A stretch of DNA of 64,000 bases from Talinum fruticosum (GCA_021018815.1 JAITYX010000004.1:6514001-6578000), one strand, 5' to 3'. Shown: positions 39,745 through 51,665, numbered from the stretch's first letter. Notes: a model not told the origin generated them from the letters alone. Numbers and translations: made by a program.

Positions 39745-40600
39745 TTAGTGACTTTATCTATTTATCAATTCTAACATCCTATTAAGCTTTAAATTTTGTT
39801 TGCTACGTCAACAAGATTGTCATCATTGTATGACTTCTAATGTATTTAATGACTTTAATGGTCAATCGTAATTTATATATTTTTTTATGTCGCATTCATA
39901 TTTTGGAATTTGATTATTTCAAGCCTAACAAGGACAAATTTTTATTTTTATTTTTATTTTGATACCATTAAGTTTCAGTATTCTAAATTTTAAATGTTAA
40001 AACATAATTTTGTCTATCAATTCTAACGTCTTATTTCATTAAGCTTTAACATATATTTGCTACGTCAATAAGATTGTCATAATTGTATGACTTCTAATAT
40101 ATTTAATGACTTTAATGGTCAATTGTAATTCATATTTTTTATTGTCGCATTCATATTTTGGAATTTGATTATTTCAAGCCTAACAAGGACAAATTTTTAT
40201 TTTTATTTTTATTTTGACACCATTAAGTTTCAATATTTTAAATTTTAAATGTTAAAACGTAATTTTATCCATCAATTCTAACGTCTTATTTCATTAAACT
40301 TGAACATATGTTTGCTACGTCAACAAGATTGTCATAATTGTATGACTTCTAATGTATTTAACGACTTTAATGGTTAATTGTAATTCATATTTTTTTATTG
40401 TCACATTCATATTTTGGAATTTGATTATTTCTAGGACAAATTTTTATTATTTTTATTTTTATTTAATGATTGTACGACTTCTAATCCTTATAGTATATTT
40501 AATGATTGTCATCATTGTATGACTCCTAATCCTTCTAATGTATTTAATGACTTTAATGGACGATGACAAATTTTTATTTTTATTTTAATACAAATCAGAA
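39745..40600. repeat. 253-bp tandem repeat, just over 3 copies
   Basis: CAATTCTAAC starts units at 39766, 40018 and 40273 (periods 252 and 255). Each unit contains GCTACGTCAA.AAGATTGTCAT, GTATGACTTCTAAT, TTTAATGACTTTAATGG and a (TTTTTA)n block. Shortened pieces follow from 40440 to 40590. The units differ by scattered substitutions. There is no ORF. Confidence 0.9.
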
Positions 40601-40689
40601 TTATTCCAAAAATATATAAAATCAACAGCCTCACACAAAGTACTATGGTATACAATTAAAAAAATTACAAATGTAACCGATCAAATAAT

Positions 40690-41945
40690 GAAAAAAAGTG
40701 TAAATATATACTTACGTAACTGTCTTTATACGGTTATATAAAACTATGCCCAACCTTGTCTTAATTCATCGAGCACAACATCTATATAGAAAGTAGGGAG
40801 CTTCTTTCCCGTGAAATATTATAACCAATGTTGTCAAAGACATATTAATTACGTCAACTCGCAAGTATTAATTAAGCTAAAAGAACATAACAATTATTAA
40901 AAATTTAAATTTTTCATAATCAAATACAAGTGCAAGTACTTCTTTGGGATTAGATTTGGGATCATTGAAATTCAGCTAAGTCACAATCTCTTTTATGTAC
41001 TTGGAGAATGTAGAAGCCACACTCCACGTTCCCCTTTGCTTGTGGCACTAAATTATACTTCCCAACACGTGGAGAATTAATTAGTATTTATGTAGTTAGC
41101 AAGTAATATCAAATGAAAATTAATTTAACGCTAAGCAAGAGAACTTCACCTTTACAGGGACAATAGTTGGATTTGATCTCACAAATGAGCCTCTCCTGTA
41201 CAATAATACATTACGAGAACACTATTTTTCAATAAGATGAAAAATAAAATTCAAATTAACATACAATTGAAAAGAATACTTAACAAAAAAGTATAAAATG
41301 AGTAAGTTATGAACTCACAAGTCGAGTACATTCTTGATATCTTTCATCACCGGATGACCCGGAGGATCGAGCCAATACGCGATATTTCTCCTCGGATATA
41401 TGGCAGCAAGCATCTAGTGTGACCTACACTCGATACAAATAATATATTTATAAATATGTAACACCATTAAACTCCATTTAAGTTATTTGTACACTTACCC
41501 CTCAATGAACGGCACAAAGTAAAATTTTTTCTGCGTATTTTTCATGACTCTCGGATCGGTCCATAGTTTCCTGTCCTATTGCTTGAATGACATAAGGATT
41601 GAGAAATTGAACAGATTCGTTTCCTATCTCGTGGAGCCACCTATTACATATTAATTGTATATATAGTGAAAAATGGAAATTAACGGTTAAAAAATGAGCT
41701 CATATATAGTAACTCACATCATGTCAAACATAATAGCGGATGTTCAATCTCTTGCATCTGCAGAAATTGCATTATGTCGTCCAAGAACACGTGTATGGTA
41801 ATGTCATCATCGTCCCCATCTAATAGCCCAAACACGTGATTTTTCGATTTGGTTTCTAACTTTGTTTCTTCCGACAAAGTCTTCACAAAACTTTGTAGAA
41901 GAGAACACCAATCTGTATATGCATTACTCGCACATATGACATTTT
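40690..41945 (-). pseudogene. Minus-strand CACTA relic: C48 (ULP1-type) peptidase
   Basis: On the minus strand this is collinear with 26880-28965 of the plus-strand CACTA element. The His region at 41424-41330 reads SH*MLAAIYPRRNIAYWLDP (the family's His-Trp has Trp changed to a stop), followed by KDIKNVLD. The Gln/Cys region at 41053-40985 reads PQAKGNVECGFYILQ. The tail LDELRQGWA lies near 40750. Stops and frameshifts make it inactive. No CACTA terminus was found at its 3' side (lower coordinates). It stops abruptly near 41945, where an oppositely oriented CACTA left end begins. Confidence 0.65.
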
Positions 41946-41949
41946 ATTA

Positions 41950-43214
41950 TGGGCGTTTTATGACGGTTAAAAACAAAAACTATCCTAAAAAATGAGGCAA
42001 TGACATTTTTATAAATAAATGGTCTTTTCACCTATTACTAAAGTTCTTTCATTGGACCATAGCAATAGGTCCGGTCATCAACTTTTTATTACGGTTCATT
42101 GAAAGAACTATAGTAATAGGTCGGATTATTAACTTTTACTACGATTCATTGGAATAATCTGTAGTAATAGGTATCTATTACTATGGTTCTTCCAATGAAC
42201 CGTAGTAAAAAGTCTCAAAAAATATTGCATAACCCAAAAGTTGCATTTAAGGGAGGTCTGATTGGAGTAAAAGCCTCAAGCCCCATCCCCTCTTTTTCTC
42301 TCTCTCGCCCTCCCTTTTTTGTTCCCTAGTCTTGTTCTTCTTCCTTTAGAATCTCACAATCGTACAACATATCGCTCCTATGCTACGCATCTTCCTTGTC
42401 TCTATCTCTCTCTATTTTTCTTTGTCTCTTTCTTTGCTTCTTCACATCTGGATTCCCTGTGTCTCCATTTATTTTTCTTTTTTATTAACTTTGAAAAGGG
42501 TGGACGGGTGAGCGAAGATAAGATAAATCCGCTCGTGGTTTCGGATCTATCCCGATGAAGGCTCCGAAGCCGACCTCAACACACAAGGAGAGGAGAGGGA
42601 GGGAGAGAGAAGCACATAGAAGGGGAAGCTTCGTCCACGATGAAGGTCTCTTTCTCACTAGCTAAATCCTCGATCCCCACTTCTTTCATAGTTTTCATGA
42701 TCCTCGTAAGCAATTTGACTTTTCTTACTCGAAAAAGGTTGTAGATGTATTGCTATTCTCATTATATTGAAATATGTCCTCTCTAACTCTCTTTCTCTGT
42801 TTTTCTTTCATATATGTCCCGACGAAGGCTCCAAAGCCGACCTCGGATCTGTCCCTTTTACTAATACATTTTCTTGAATTTGGTTTTTACTTCGGGTACT
42901 TATCCTTTTGTGCTAAATTTGTTTTTTGGTGGTTTGACGCTTAAATTTATGTATAATCTCTCTCCTTTTTAATGTTAATTTTTTGATGGATTGCATGTGA
43001 ATTCCCCATTTTTTTTTCATCTGGATTCTTCGAGATTGGTTCTTCAAAGTCGACCTCAGATTTGTCCCTTTTGTTGATACATTTGCTCGAATTTGGTTCT
43101 TTGGTTATGGGAACTTATCCTTTTATACTAAATTGGTTGTTTTGGTGGTTTGATGCTTAAATTCATCTATAACCTCTCTCCTTTTTTAATGTTAATTTCT
43201 TGATGGATTGTATG
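41950..43214 (+). mobile_element. Left part of another CACTA element, cut by an LTR
   Basis: 41960-42230 matches the left sub-terminal region at 22736-22940 in the same orientation (AAATGGTCTTTT, TTCATTGAAAGAAC, GAACCGTAGTAAAA). As in the larger element it is followed by a CT-rich leader (42285-42480). The body contains a 213-bp tandem duplication. No transposon protein was recognised before the sequence changes into an LTR near 43215. The exact left terminus is unclear. Confidence 0.5.
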
Positions 43215-43230
43215 TGAAACCCCTTAGCAC
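42817..43230. repeat. 213-bp tandem duplication plus a partial third copy
   Basis: CAAAG..CGACCTC..AT.TGTCCC occurs at 42832 and 43045, a period of 213 bp. A partial copy (CCCGATGAAGGCTCCGAAGC) is at about 42549-42575. The units include TTTTGGTGGTTTGA.GCTTAAATT and TTGATGGATTG.ATGTGAA. Confidence 0.75.
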
Positions 43231-44990
43231 AAAAAATCAGTCGCCTTTTCTTTGGGCCAGTCCAAAACCCATTTCTTTCGGCCGGTCCAAGCCCGGTCAA
43301 CGCTTCGAGTCAACGAGTGGCCGCCATCGTGCATAAGGTCGTGCAACACTTAAAATGCTGTGTTTTATCATCGGCGTCCAACCAAGACACGGGGTTAACT
43401 CGTCCATACGATGTTGCATTGATCATCGCCAAAACGCTGCGTTTTCCTCTAAGTTTCCAACTTAGACACGGAGCTTGCTTCCACAAAACGACATCGTTCT
43501 TGACCGGTGTCACGTTTCAGGGACTTTTCCTCCAAACGCTACGTTTTTGCTCCAGAGTTCAACCGTAACACGGAAGGAAGCTGAGGCATTATGATTCCAT
43601 TTATAGCCGGCGCCGCGTATCTCGGCTTTGGCACAGGGATCCGGTTTAAAATGGATTTGCTTTGGTTTTTTTGTGATTTTGCTTGCCGATTTTCCGTTCA
43701 TTTTGGACGACTACATTGGCTGAAACCCTAGGTCATTTGTCTTTTCCTATAAATAGAGAGCTTAGGCTCTAATTTTCAATATGGCCATTTCCTATGTGTT
43801 ATGTTCGCTGAAGTTTGATTAAGAGCTACGGAATATTTGCGTATTCCGATCTCTTGGTCTCTTTTAAGCTAATCCTCCCTACACAACCGACATTTGAACC
43901 CCAATCCTTTATCGATTACATACATCTTTCCATCTAACTTCATAAAAACTCACAAAAATCCTCTTCCAGTCACATCGTCATGGTTTCAAATCCAGTTTGA
44001 CACCTAGATCGAGTAGGTGGGACAACCCGAGGACGCCAAATTTGCCTTTAACTATTACGGTCTATTTAATTTTTGTTATTTATTGCTTTTGATATTGTGG
44101 AGAAAGAATGTAATCAAATTTTAATTCCTCCCCGCCCGATGTAATCTTTTATTATTATTTTTTGCTTTCTTTCACTTTTCTTTTCGCTTTCTTTATTGCT
44201 TCATTTATCGCTTTCGTATATATTTTTATCGCTTTCTTTGGCATGCTTTGGTTGATTTAAATTTCACACTTAATATGTTGTAGGCTTGCTTTTAATACAT
44301 TACCTAAACTTACTTTCGAATTAGTAAAGGTCATCTCGTTGACGGGCGTAACGGAAGGGTTTATCCCTACGTTTCGTACCTTCGCCCTCGAATCTAGATT
44401 CTCGCTTCTAAGCCGATGGAGTCATCTTTTCAAACCTCTTTCAAGCTTAGTTTTCTCATACTAAGATTGGAAGACTATTTTTATTTATTTTTGTTAGTTT
44501 TTATTCCTAAAACCGATCGGCGACTCTATTTTCCTGTTTTATTTCTTTTAATTCGCTCCTCGACATTTTTGATCGAAAATAACAAAAAGAATTTTTATTT
44601 TCTGACAGCCAAGCCATGGACCAAGACTGACCCCATCACGGCCCATGACCGAAGCCGGCGATCGTATGACGTTAGCTCTTGTTGGGGCCGGACGGTCACC
44701 GAGTATGGCTTCAGTCCAAGCCGGTCTTTTTACACTTGGTTTGGCCTAGCCTTACAACGAAATTAATTTATTCTATTTTGTTTTATTTTTAGTTGTGGAA
44801 TAATATCCCGAGGCTTCTAAAAATAATTCTTAAAATAAAGGATTAATAAAACTGTCAGGACTTTTGCTTAATTTATTTTAAATCAAATTATAAAAATCGG
44901 AAATCCTAATAAGAGATACATCCCCACTTTTAAAAATTATCATCTTTCAAAAATCATCTTAAAAAAAAAAAACTTCGCCATTCGTGGGGA
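43215..44990 (+). mobile_element. LTR of the same Ty3-type family, plus orientation
   Basis: Read against the reverse complement of 21035-22656, the block order is the same: a Phe/Val-like GC-rich start with CCAGTCCAA, a TATA box CCTATAAATAGAGAGC (43747-43762), AGGTGGGACAACCCGAGG (about 44015), a central 'ttcgtaccttcgccctc' block, then the GGCCGGAC..CCGAGTATGGC block at 44690. Exact ends were not determined. ORFs in this stretch (43310-43568, 44416-44766) are explained by GC-rich LTR sequence. Confidence 0.5.
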
Positions 44991-45099
44991 AGCTTGGTCC
45001 CAATATGGGTTACCTCTACGGAAGGGACAGGTCATGGTTCTTACAACGAGGGTAGAAAAAGGTTCAAAAAGTTAATTGAACATATTTTAATATTTGCCA

Positions 45100-46510
45100 A
45101 AATAATTGAACTCAACTCAATAAATCTTGCGAAAATAGAATTAACACTAGTAATTCCGATTCAATTTATGAAGTAAGCCAGCTCAAAGATGAGTTAAAAC
45201 TCCGAAATTATTTACGCAAACTTTTACTCTAGTCATACCGAGTTGGTCGGCTTCCAAAACTAAGTGACTCAGTCAGTACTCAATTTCATTGACTAGCTCG
45301 GCTTTTACTTTTCTAAGTAGAATTATGTCCTTAGACTTTAAGAGACAAACTTTTAGATCCAAAGTGTAAGGTCAGTCACATTTTATTCATCGTCTTATGA
45401 ATTGTCATTTTAGAATGCATCTTTTGTAAGCCTAAGTTATAGATGAATGACTTTATATCAAAATCAATTAAGGGGTTAGTTCATACCTTAGTCTTCATAG
45501 GCGTACTTTTGAGAGTTGACAAATAACACAATTGTCATGAAAAACAAAACAACCAAGAAAAATATTCTTCCTAAGGGTGTCTAAAACTCAAGCCTTTGGT
45601 GCCAGACATAGCCAAGATCACGTAAAGTTGCAAAATTAGGAACGATTACGGACTCAGGTTTGACACAAACAGGGTAGACATTAACACATTTAGGTCCCTT
45701 TAAAAGGACAACACTAGTTATGTTTCCATTGAAATAATAGGAATAATTAGTAAACTAAAGCAAAAGAGGTCGAGTTTGAGTTTTAATGTGCGAAAGTAAT
45801 GGGCCACAATCGACTATTTCCAACCTCAACCTTAATATAAGCTAAGTTAGGAGAGTTAGAAGACAAAATACCTTCATTGGAGTCATGTTGGACGCGCAGC
45901 TGAGTTTGGATACCATAGAGTTTCACTAAACTAAGCAGGAGTAAACGTCGCCATTGTAGGAATATAGTTGGAAGGATGAATATGAAAGCGAATGGAACAA
46001 GCAGCAGTAAAGTGGCCAGGTGTGTGACATATCTTACAAGTTATATTAGGACTAGAACCTAACACCCCCCGCAAACGATTCATTACCTATAGGAAAAGAG
46101 TGAGTAACACAAGTAAAAGTACTATGAATATTAAATGATGAATCGACATAATTACACAATACATATCCTATTGGCACACCTCGATTGGCGGCAGTTGATG
46201 AAGTCGTAGAATTTGAATGGTTTGAAATCATGCTCCCATTATTGAAGTTGTGGTTCCTCCGGTTGTGGCACTTGCTAAGTCTTTTGACTCAATTTCCACC
46301 AAAAGACGCAGCCACAGTGGACATATCAACAGAAGAAGTCATGATAACGACATACACGAGGTGAGACAAGGTGCCTTGATTGCGTTTCTTGAGAAATAAG
46401 GCACGTTGTTCATGGCGCAGTAGCTTAGTGTAGATGTAATATGTAACCTCCAAGGCCCACGGAGCGGATTGCGTTTCCCCACGAATGTCAGCTTCACACA
46501 AGGGTGTGCT
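45100..46510 (-). mobile_element. Ty1-copia relic (gag zinc knuckle and protease)
   Basis: Minus-strand frames give a gag segment (46500-46290), the zinc knuckle CKICHTPGHFTAAC (46040-45995) and the protease start WYPNSAARPT (about 45915-45885). In the latter the catalytic DSGA of copia proteases has become NSAA. Stops and shifts are frequent. 45100-45850 holds no domain I can name. The relic is cut at about 46515 by the LTR of a Ty3 element. Confidence 0.65.
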
Positions 46511-46514
46511 TATC

Positions 46515-48018
46515 AAGGCGAACAATAGGGCTTTTGATTTTTAAGAGGTTGACTGACAGTTTTAAGAATTTTAGAATTCTTGGAATATATTTTCTGGATA
46601 GAAGGAATAAAACAGGAAACCGATCGCAGCAATAAGGCTTGTGAGTGAGCCTGGAGCTAAGCCTAGTCAGTAACCTAGGGGCCAAGGCTGGTCCACCAGA
46701 ATTATCGTCCGACATCGACCATCTGGCTTGGACTACCGAGGCAGTCCTGATTAAATGGCTTGAATTGGACCGTAAGCCAAATTTTTAGTTTTACCATATT
46801 CTATAATAAAAATTGAGATGCAATTGCCAGTTAGTTTTGACATAAAATTTTACAAAAGAAAGAATCATTTTTCTTAATATTGGGTTTAGCAAAGGGTCAA
46901 AACCTCAAAAATCATGAAAGGTTTTAAATAGGACTGCACTGTTTTAAACACAATCATCTGATGTTCGGGCACGAAATGAGGAGGCTATCTCCTCATTCCG
47001 CCTATCTTAAAGATGACCTCCTCATCGCGACCAAAAAGACAAGCATTCAACATGCTAAAGGAGAAATATAAAACACTCAAAATATGATGTAAATTAATAA
47101 ATAAAGCAATAAATAAAATAAATAAATAAAAGCAATAAAGGAAAGTGATACAAAAATTACATCAAAGCGAGGTGGAAACTAAATGAAATTAAATCTAAAA
47201 ATCCACAATACGAAAGCAATAAAAGGCTAAATGTATAAAATAAACTTCGAATGGGTGGAATTGCGTCCTCGAGTTGACCCACCTTCCAGTGCTCGAATCT
47301 TGACCAAATTTTGGCAAAGTAACGGTAGATCATTCGTGCAGAAAAAGGGGCAAAAATAGGGCTTTTTGTGAGCTTTTACGAAGGGAATTTTTCTAGTGTG
47401 AGTAAGGGAAAGTAGAGAAAGGAGAGGGGGAGAGAATTCAGCATCCTAGAGGCAGAAGGTGCAACTAAATTGGGGTCCAAATTAGGGAGGGGGCGGCGAA
47501 CCCTCTATTTATGAAAAATTTAGGGTTTAGGAAACCCTAAAATTAGCTCCCAGTTGTTGGTTAAATGGATAAACTAAGCAGAGATTTCCGAAAATGGATA
47601 AAGAAAAATTCGGAATGTTAAGCCAATCAAAAAGACGTTGTTCAAAGACATCAAGGGCCGACGCCAAAATAAAATGGCCATGCCGGGAAGTGTACAAGGT
47701 TTGGACACTAAAATAAGTCAAAATGCTACATTTTTGCACGCTAGGAGGCCGGGACCAGTTTGGAGTTAGACTGAGAGCCCGAACCTCATTTGGACTGACC
47801 GGAAAATTGGATTATGGGCTGGTCTGGCCCAAGAAAATGCACTTTGGGTTATTTTTGGCACTGGTTGGCTTTTTTGTGGACTGGCATGGGTTTCACCACT
47901 ATGTTTTAGTCCGATCTCGACTAGAGCATGCAAATGATGCTTAGTTATCATCATTGGGCTAACAAAAATAAATATAATCAATAAAACAAATAAGGGTGAC
48001 ATTTTTTAAATGTCTACA
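46515..48018 (-). mobile_element. 3' LTR of a Ty3-type element, with adjacent polypurine tract
   Basis: On the minus strand the LTR starts TGTAGACATTT at 48018 and is preceded by AAAGTGGGGGCTAAT (48033-48019), a good polypurine tract. It is therefore the 3' LTR of a minus-strand element whose interior would lie above 48018. A TATA-like element CATAAATAGAGGG is on the minus strand near 47505. It is collinear with 21035-22656. The lower end joins a copia relic, which it interrupted. Confidence 0.7.
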
Positions 48019-48037
48019 ATTAGCCCCCACTTTGATA

Positions 48038-48890
48038 GAGTCTAAAAGCTGAAGGTCAAAGTAGACACTAAAGAGTATTTATATGTTTTGTTGGTGTTGC
48101 TTCATATGTCAGTTGCATTTGTGAATTTGGTGTGCATAGAATTGGTCTTCTCATGATATGAACTCTAGTGATAGGCCTGAACTTGACTTGCAGCATGAAC
48201 TCCGAAATCTGACGGGTTGATTCTTGAGTTGGCTCTTTTCAATCTGCTCTGTTTCAGTTGGCCAAGTATGGCAATTCTATTTCATGCTCTATTGTGTAGT
48301 TGTCCAATCCTTGCGGTTCTTTTCTTTCTATCCTTATTGAAAATAATATATATAGAAACCTCGAGAGAATAATTATTTAACTATATTATATTATTTATTA
48401 TTTTTTAAAAATAAATAAATTTAAGTTGTTTTCCGAAGTGTGAAGGTGACAGCTATTACAAACTTACAAAATGACGCGAGTTGTATTAAATTTTTAAGCA
48501 ATAAGAGTTGTATCAATGACTTTTGTTTATGATAAAGAGAGATTTGCACTTAATTAACTCTAATTTTAATGACTTACAATGGGATCGTTATTCATTGCAA
48601 TTAATAAATATCTCGCAATCAATGGAGAAAAATAGTTGTTAAAAATAAATGGTCAAATTTCACAGTAGTAGTAGTAGCAATAATTTCCATGAAAGAAATA
48701 CGTGGTAGCAATAACATAATTGTTTTTATGTTATTTATATTATCTCCACAGTATCAAATGATGTAACTGACATTGACTTAAATATTAAGTTTTGGAAATT
48801 ATCATCTGGTTACAATATTGCCATTCAACAATTAATAAATTAACAAACAAATAAATTTATGCTTAATTTTTATGCGTTGCAATTCTACGT
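48038..48890. other. Remnant of Ty3 internal region, then gene promoter region
   Basis: 48038-48330 is probably the 3' untranslated interior of the Ty3 element (no domain visible). 48340-48890 is AT-rich and lies directly upstream of the TATA box at 48898. No specific promoter motif can be assigned. Confidence 0.4.
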
Positions 48891-48897
48891 CTGCGGT

Positions 48898-48905
48898 TAT
48901 ATATA
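48898..48905 (+). promoter_or_regulatory. TATA box of the Gly/Tyr-rich protein gene
   Basis: TATATATA in the context GCGGTTATATATAGCAAC lies about 95 bp before a strong 5' splice site at 48993. This places a likely transcription start near 48930 and a short non-coding first exon. Confidence 0.5.
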
Positions 48906-48929
48906 GCAACATATAGAGCACGAACAAGG

Positions 48930-49768
48930 TGCAAGTGTTGCAACGAGAAGGGGAGAGACAGACAGAGGTTGCCGCGGCTCACGTGGCTAAAGGTAAGTGA
49001 CAAAACACTCGCGGCTTATTTAGTAGTGAGATTTAGAAATGAGCTTTGGTTTATAAATTCTCTCTGTTTGGTATGTCTGAGTTTAGAGTAGGAATATGAA
49101 TGGAAATAACTTAATATTGTTATTGAATAAATTACAAATGGATTTCCATTCAAAATTCCTACCTCCCTCGTAGGAATAAATTTTGGTAATAAAAATTTCT
49201 ATTCTCATTTTCATTATCTAATTTATTTTCATTCCCATAACCTAAATATGAAAAATATCTTATATTGTCTCCTATTTCTATTTCCATTTATTTATATCAA
49301 ACATGCACATTTTTTAAATATTTTAAAATATAAATATTAATATATTCAAATATACTTATATAAGAGATAATATAAGACGAACATATTTAAGATGGCTATT
49401 AATAATTGTAAAATTTTTTGTTTTTCTGTAGTGTTTGATCATCCATTTATTGATGTTGAACAACTGTTGCCACATAAAGTGGTACGAACAAATTTAAGGT
49501 GGTTATTAACAACTGTGGCACACAAAGTAGTAAAGTAGAGATCTCCCTATTATAAATTTTTATCATTTACAAAATCTCGAACCCATGACTTTACTTGAGC
49601 TAAACAAGTGCGAAACACTTAGATCGGCCAACATGTGTTCGTAGTCCTTATTGGCAAGAATGTGTTCCGCCATGATATGCCAAGACCGTGTTTCTTATTT
49701 AAAATTATGACTTGGTAATTGTTTACTTTCTGACCTTTTTAGGTCTCAACAGAGTGCAGAAAATCAAA
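48930..49768 (+). other. 5'UTR with intron of the Gly/Tyr-rich protein gene
   Basis: The leader exon (about 48930-48992) ends AAAG|GTAAGT. The acceptor CCTTTTTAG|GTCTC is at 49741-49742. The intron is 750 bp, and 26 nt of leader follow before the ATG. The intron contains a SINE-like tRNA-derived segment at about 49570-49632. Confidence 0.5.
49570..49632 (-). repeat. tRNA-derived SINE-like segment (pol III box A and B)
   Basis: On the minus strand, TTGGCCGATCTAAGTG (box A-like) is followed about 40 nt later by GGGTTCGAGATTT (box B-like). This spacing is typical of tRNA-derived SINEs. No tRNA cloverleaf can be drawn and no tail or target duplication was found, so only the head is supported. 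Confidence 0.35.
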
Positions 49769-50131
49769 ATGGCAGCCCTGATCGGCGGTCTTCTCACTGG
49801 TATACTCGGCAGTGGGTTCAATCTGAAGATCGGCAACGATTTCAGTTTAGGCATAGGCGGAGGTGGTGGTGCTGGTGCTGGTGCTGGCGCTGGCGCTGGC
49901 GGCTTTAATGGCATGAACCAGAGCCTATACAACCACTACACAGGGCAACCACAGGGATATGCGCCTGACATGGGCTACATGAATTACTATTCGGGTCGAC
50001 AACCATACTACTACGGCGGCGGTATGCCCAACTACTACGGCGGCGGTATGCCCAACTACTACCCAGGACAACAACAGGGATATCCGCCTAACATGGGCCA
50101 GATGAATTATAATCGGCGCAGACCATTTTGA
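49769..50131 (+). CDS. Small Gly/Tyr/Pro-rich protein, 120 aa, function unknown
   Basis: The start at 49769 (AAAATGGCA) is chosen because an upstream in-frame ATG at 49712 lies in the predicted intron. The protein has three parts: a hydrophobic, Gly-rich N-terminus (MAALIGGLLTGILG, 1-14); a Gly then Gly-Ala run (30-45); and a Tyr/Pro/Gln/Gly-rich tail (50-120) with the duplicated octapeptide YYGGGMPN (81-88 and 89-96), the paired motifs GYAPDMGYMNY and GYPPNMGQMNY, and a basic end NRRRPF. The octapeptide duplication is exact at DNA level apart from its ends (24-bp units near 50010-50057). No classic signal peptide is evident. Low-complexity Gly/Tyr proteins occur in cell walls, membranes and RNA granules, but nothing here decides between them. 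The codons are GC-richer than the surroundings, and TATA box, leader intron and good start context support a real gene. Confidence 0.6.
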   Translation: MAALIGGLLTGILGSGFNLKIGNDFSLGIGGGGGAGAGAGAGAGGFNGMNQSLYNHYTGQPQGYAPDMGYMNYYSGRQPYYYGGGMPNYYGGGMPNYYPGQQQGYPPNMGQMNYNRRRPF

Positions 50132-50497
50132 TCGTTGAAACGACTACTGTACATGTGTATTCGCTCATTGATTGTGAGACCAATACATTATCCATTACTA
50201 TCTTATGATTCATCAATTCGCTTCGTTGGAGTGTCTTGTTTTTTTTTTTTTTGTTTTTTTTGTTTTATTGTTAGATAAGTGCGCTACGCATACCGGTGGT
50301 GTTTTGTACTTTGTTCCTTTTCGACTCAAGGTCAATCCTGTGGTAATAACATTTTTGTCTATCAATCTTGTGAACCAATAATCTTTTGAAGTAAACTATT
50401 AAAGGATAATTAGGAATATAATTTTAAAGTTATTCTATTTGTATTTTACTATATATACAATGTTAGGTTTTTATGATTAGGTGAATCATTATCCCAC
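50132..50497 (+). other. 3' flank of the Gly/Tyr-rich gene and possible copia LTR end
   Basis: The first part is 3'UTR-like (T-rich 50235-50265). The last part (..ATTATCCCACTAA) joins, across the inserted element, to AAAGCTCACATGGTATTAGAG, i.e. the expected end of a copia 5' LTR next to its primer-binding site. The LTR start was not identified. Confidence 0.35.
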
Positions 50498-50769
50498 TAA
50501 GAGTCTGTTCGTTTCAATTGTTAAAACTAGCGGTTATAGCGTTTATAGCGTTTATGAGTCGTTATGAGTCGTTATGAGCTGCTATGAGCTGTTATGAGTC
50601 ATTACGAGCTGTTTTGAGTCTGTTACGAGCTGTTACTGAGCTGTTATGAGCTGTTATAATTAGCGGTTATAGTCGTTATGGGTTGTATAGCGGTTATAAG
50701 CTACTATAGCGGTTATGAGCGGTTATAAGTCTGTTATAATAGTAATAATAATATTAAATAATTAACTTT

Positions 50770-50774
<5 letters not shown>

Positions 50775-50834
<60 letters not shown>

Positions 50835-51121
50835 TTTAATTTTTATTTTTATTTTTATTTTTATTTTTATTTTTATTATTTTATTGTTATTATTATCATT
50901 ATTATTATTATTATTTTATTGTTATTATTATTATTATTTATTATTATTATCATTATTGATATTATTCTTATTGTTATAAAATTGTCACAAGAGTATTATA
51001 ACGATGACAATGACGATCATTATAATAACAAGTTACAACGTCGATAATGATAATAACAATAATAATTATAGTAACGATAATACTAAAATTTTGAAATATA
51101 ATAATATTTTTTAGCAATAAC

Positions 51122-51181
<60 letters not shown>

Positions 51182-51590
51182 CGCTAACAATCTTATTATT
51201 ATTATTATAGCAATAATCATAGTAATAACAGTTTTATGATCATCATAACACACAAACAATGAATGCACTTAGGGATGAAATAGCTAATATGATTAGTGGC
51301 GTAGTAGGAAATGTTACCCAATAGTTAGTCATTTGTTTGTAAATCATTTCATTACTAATTTTAATATTTTCAAGTCAATTGATGTGTGTGTGCTACAAAA
51401 ATATTATTCAAAAATATTATCCAATTGTTGCAAGAGTACGATAACGATAACGATGAGTATCATTATAATAATAATAATGATAATAATATAATTAAATAAT
51501 GATAATGATAATAATGATAATATAATTAAATAATTATAATAATTATTATTATTACTAATAATAATAATATTTTTCTCAATAATAATAATG

Positions 51591-51630
<40 letters not shown>

Positions 51631-51665
51631 AGTAGTAGTAGTAATAATAATAATAATAATTTTTT
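50775..51665. repeat. Extended (AAT)n/(ATT)n microsatellite field
   Basis: Perfect AAT/ATT runs occur at about 50775-50815, 50816-50833, 51120-51180, 51585-51610 and 51610-51630, with decayed runs between. Runs of opposite orientation lie side by side (AAT then ATT near 50816 and 51611), so strong hairpins are possible. Confidence 0.9.

Noticed and set aside
43310..43701. ORFs on both strands in a GC-richer stretch
   Set aside because: The segment lies in an LTR-like region with a TATA box downstream, and no protein family is recognised.
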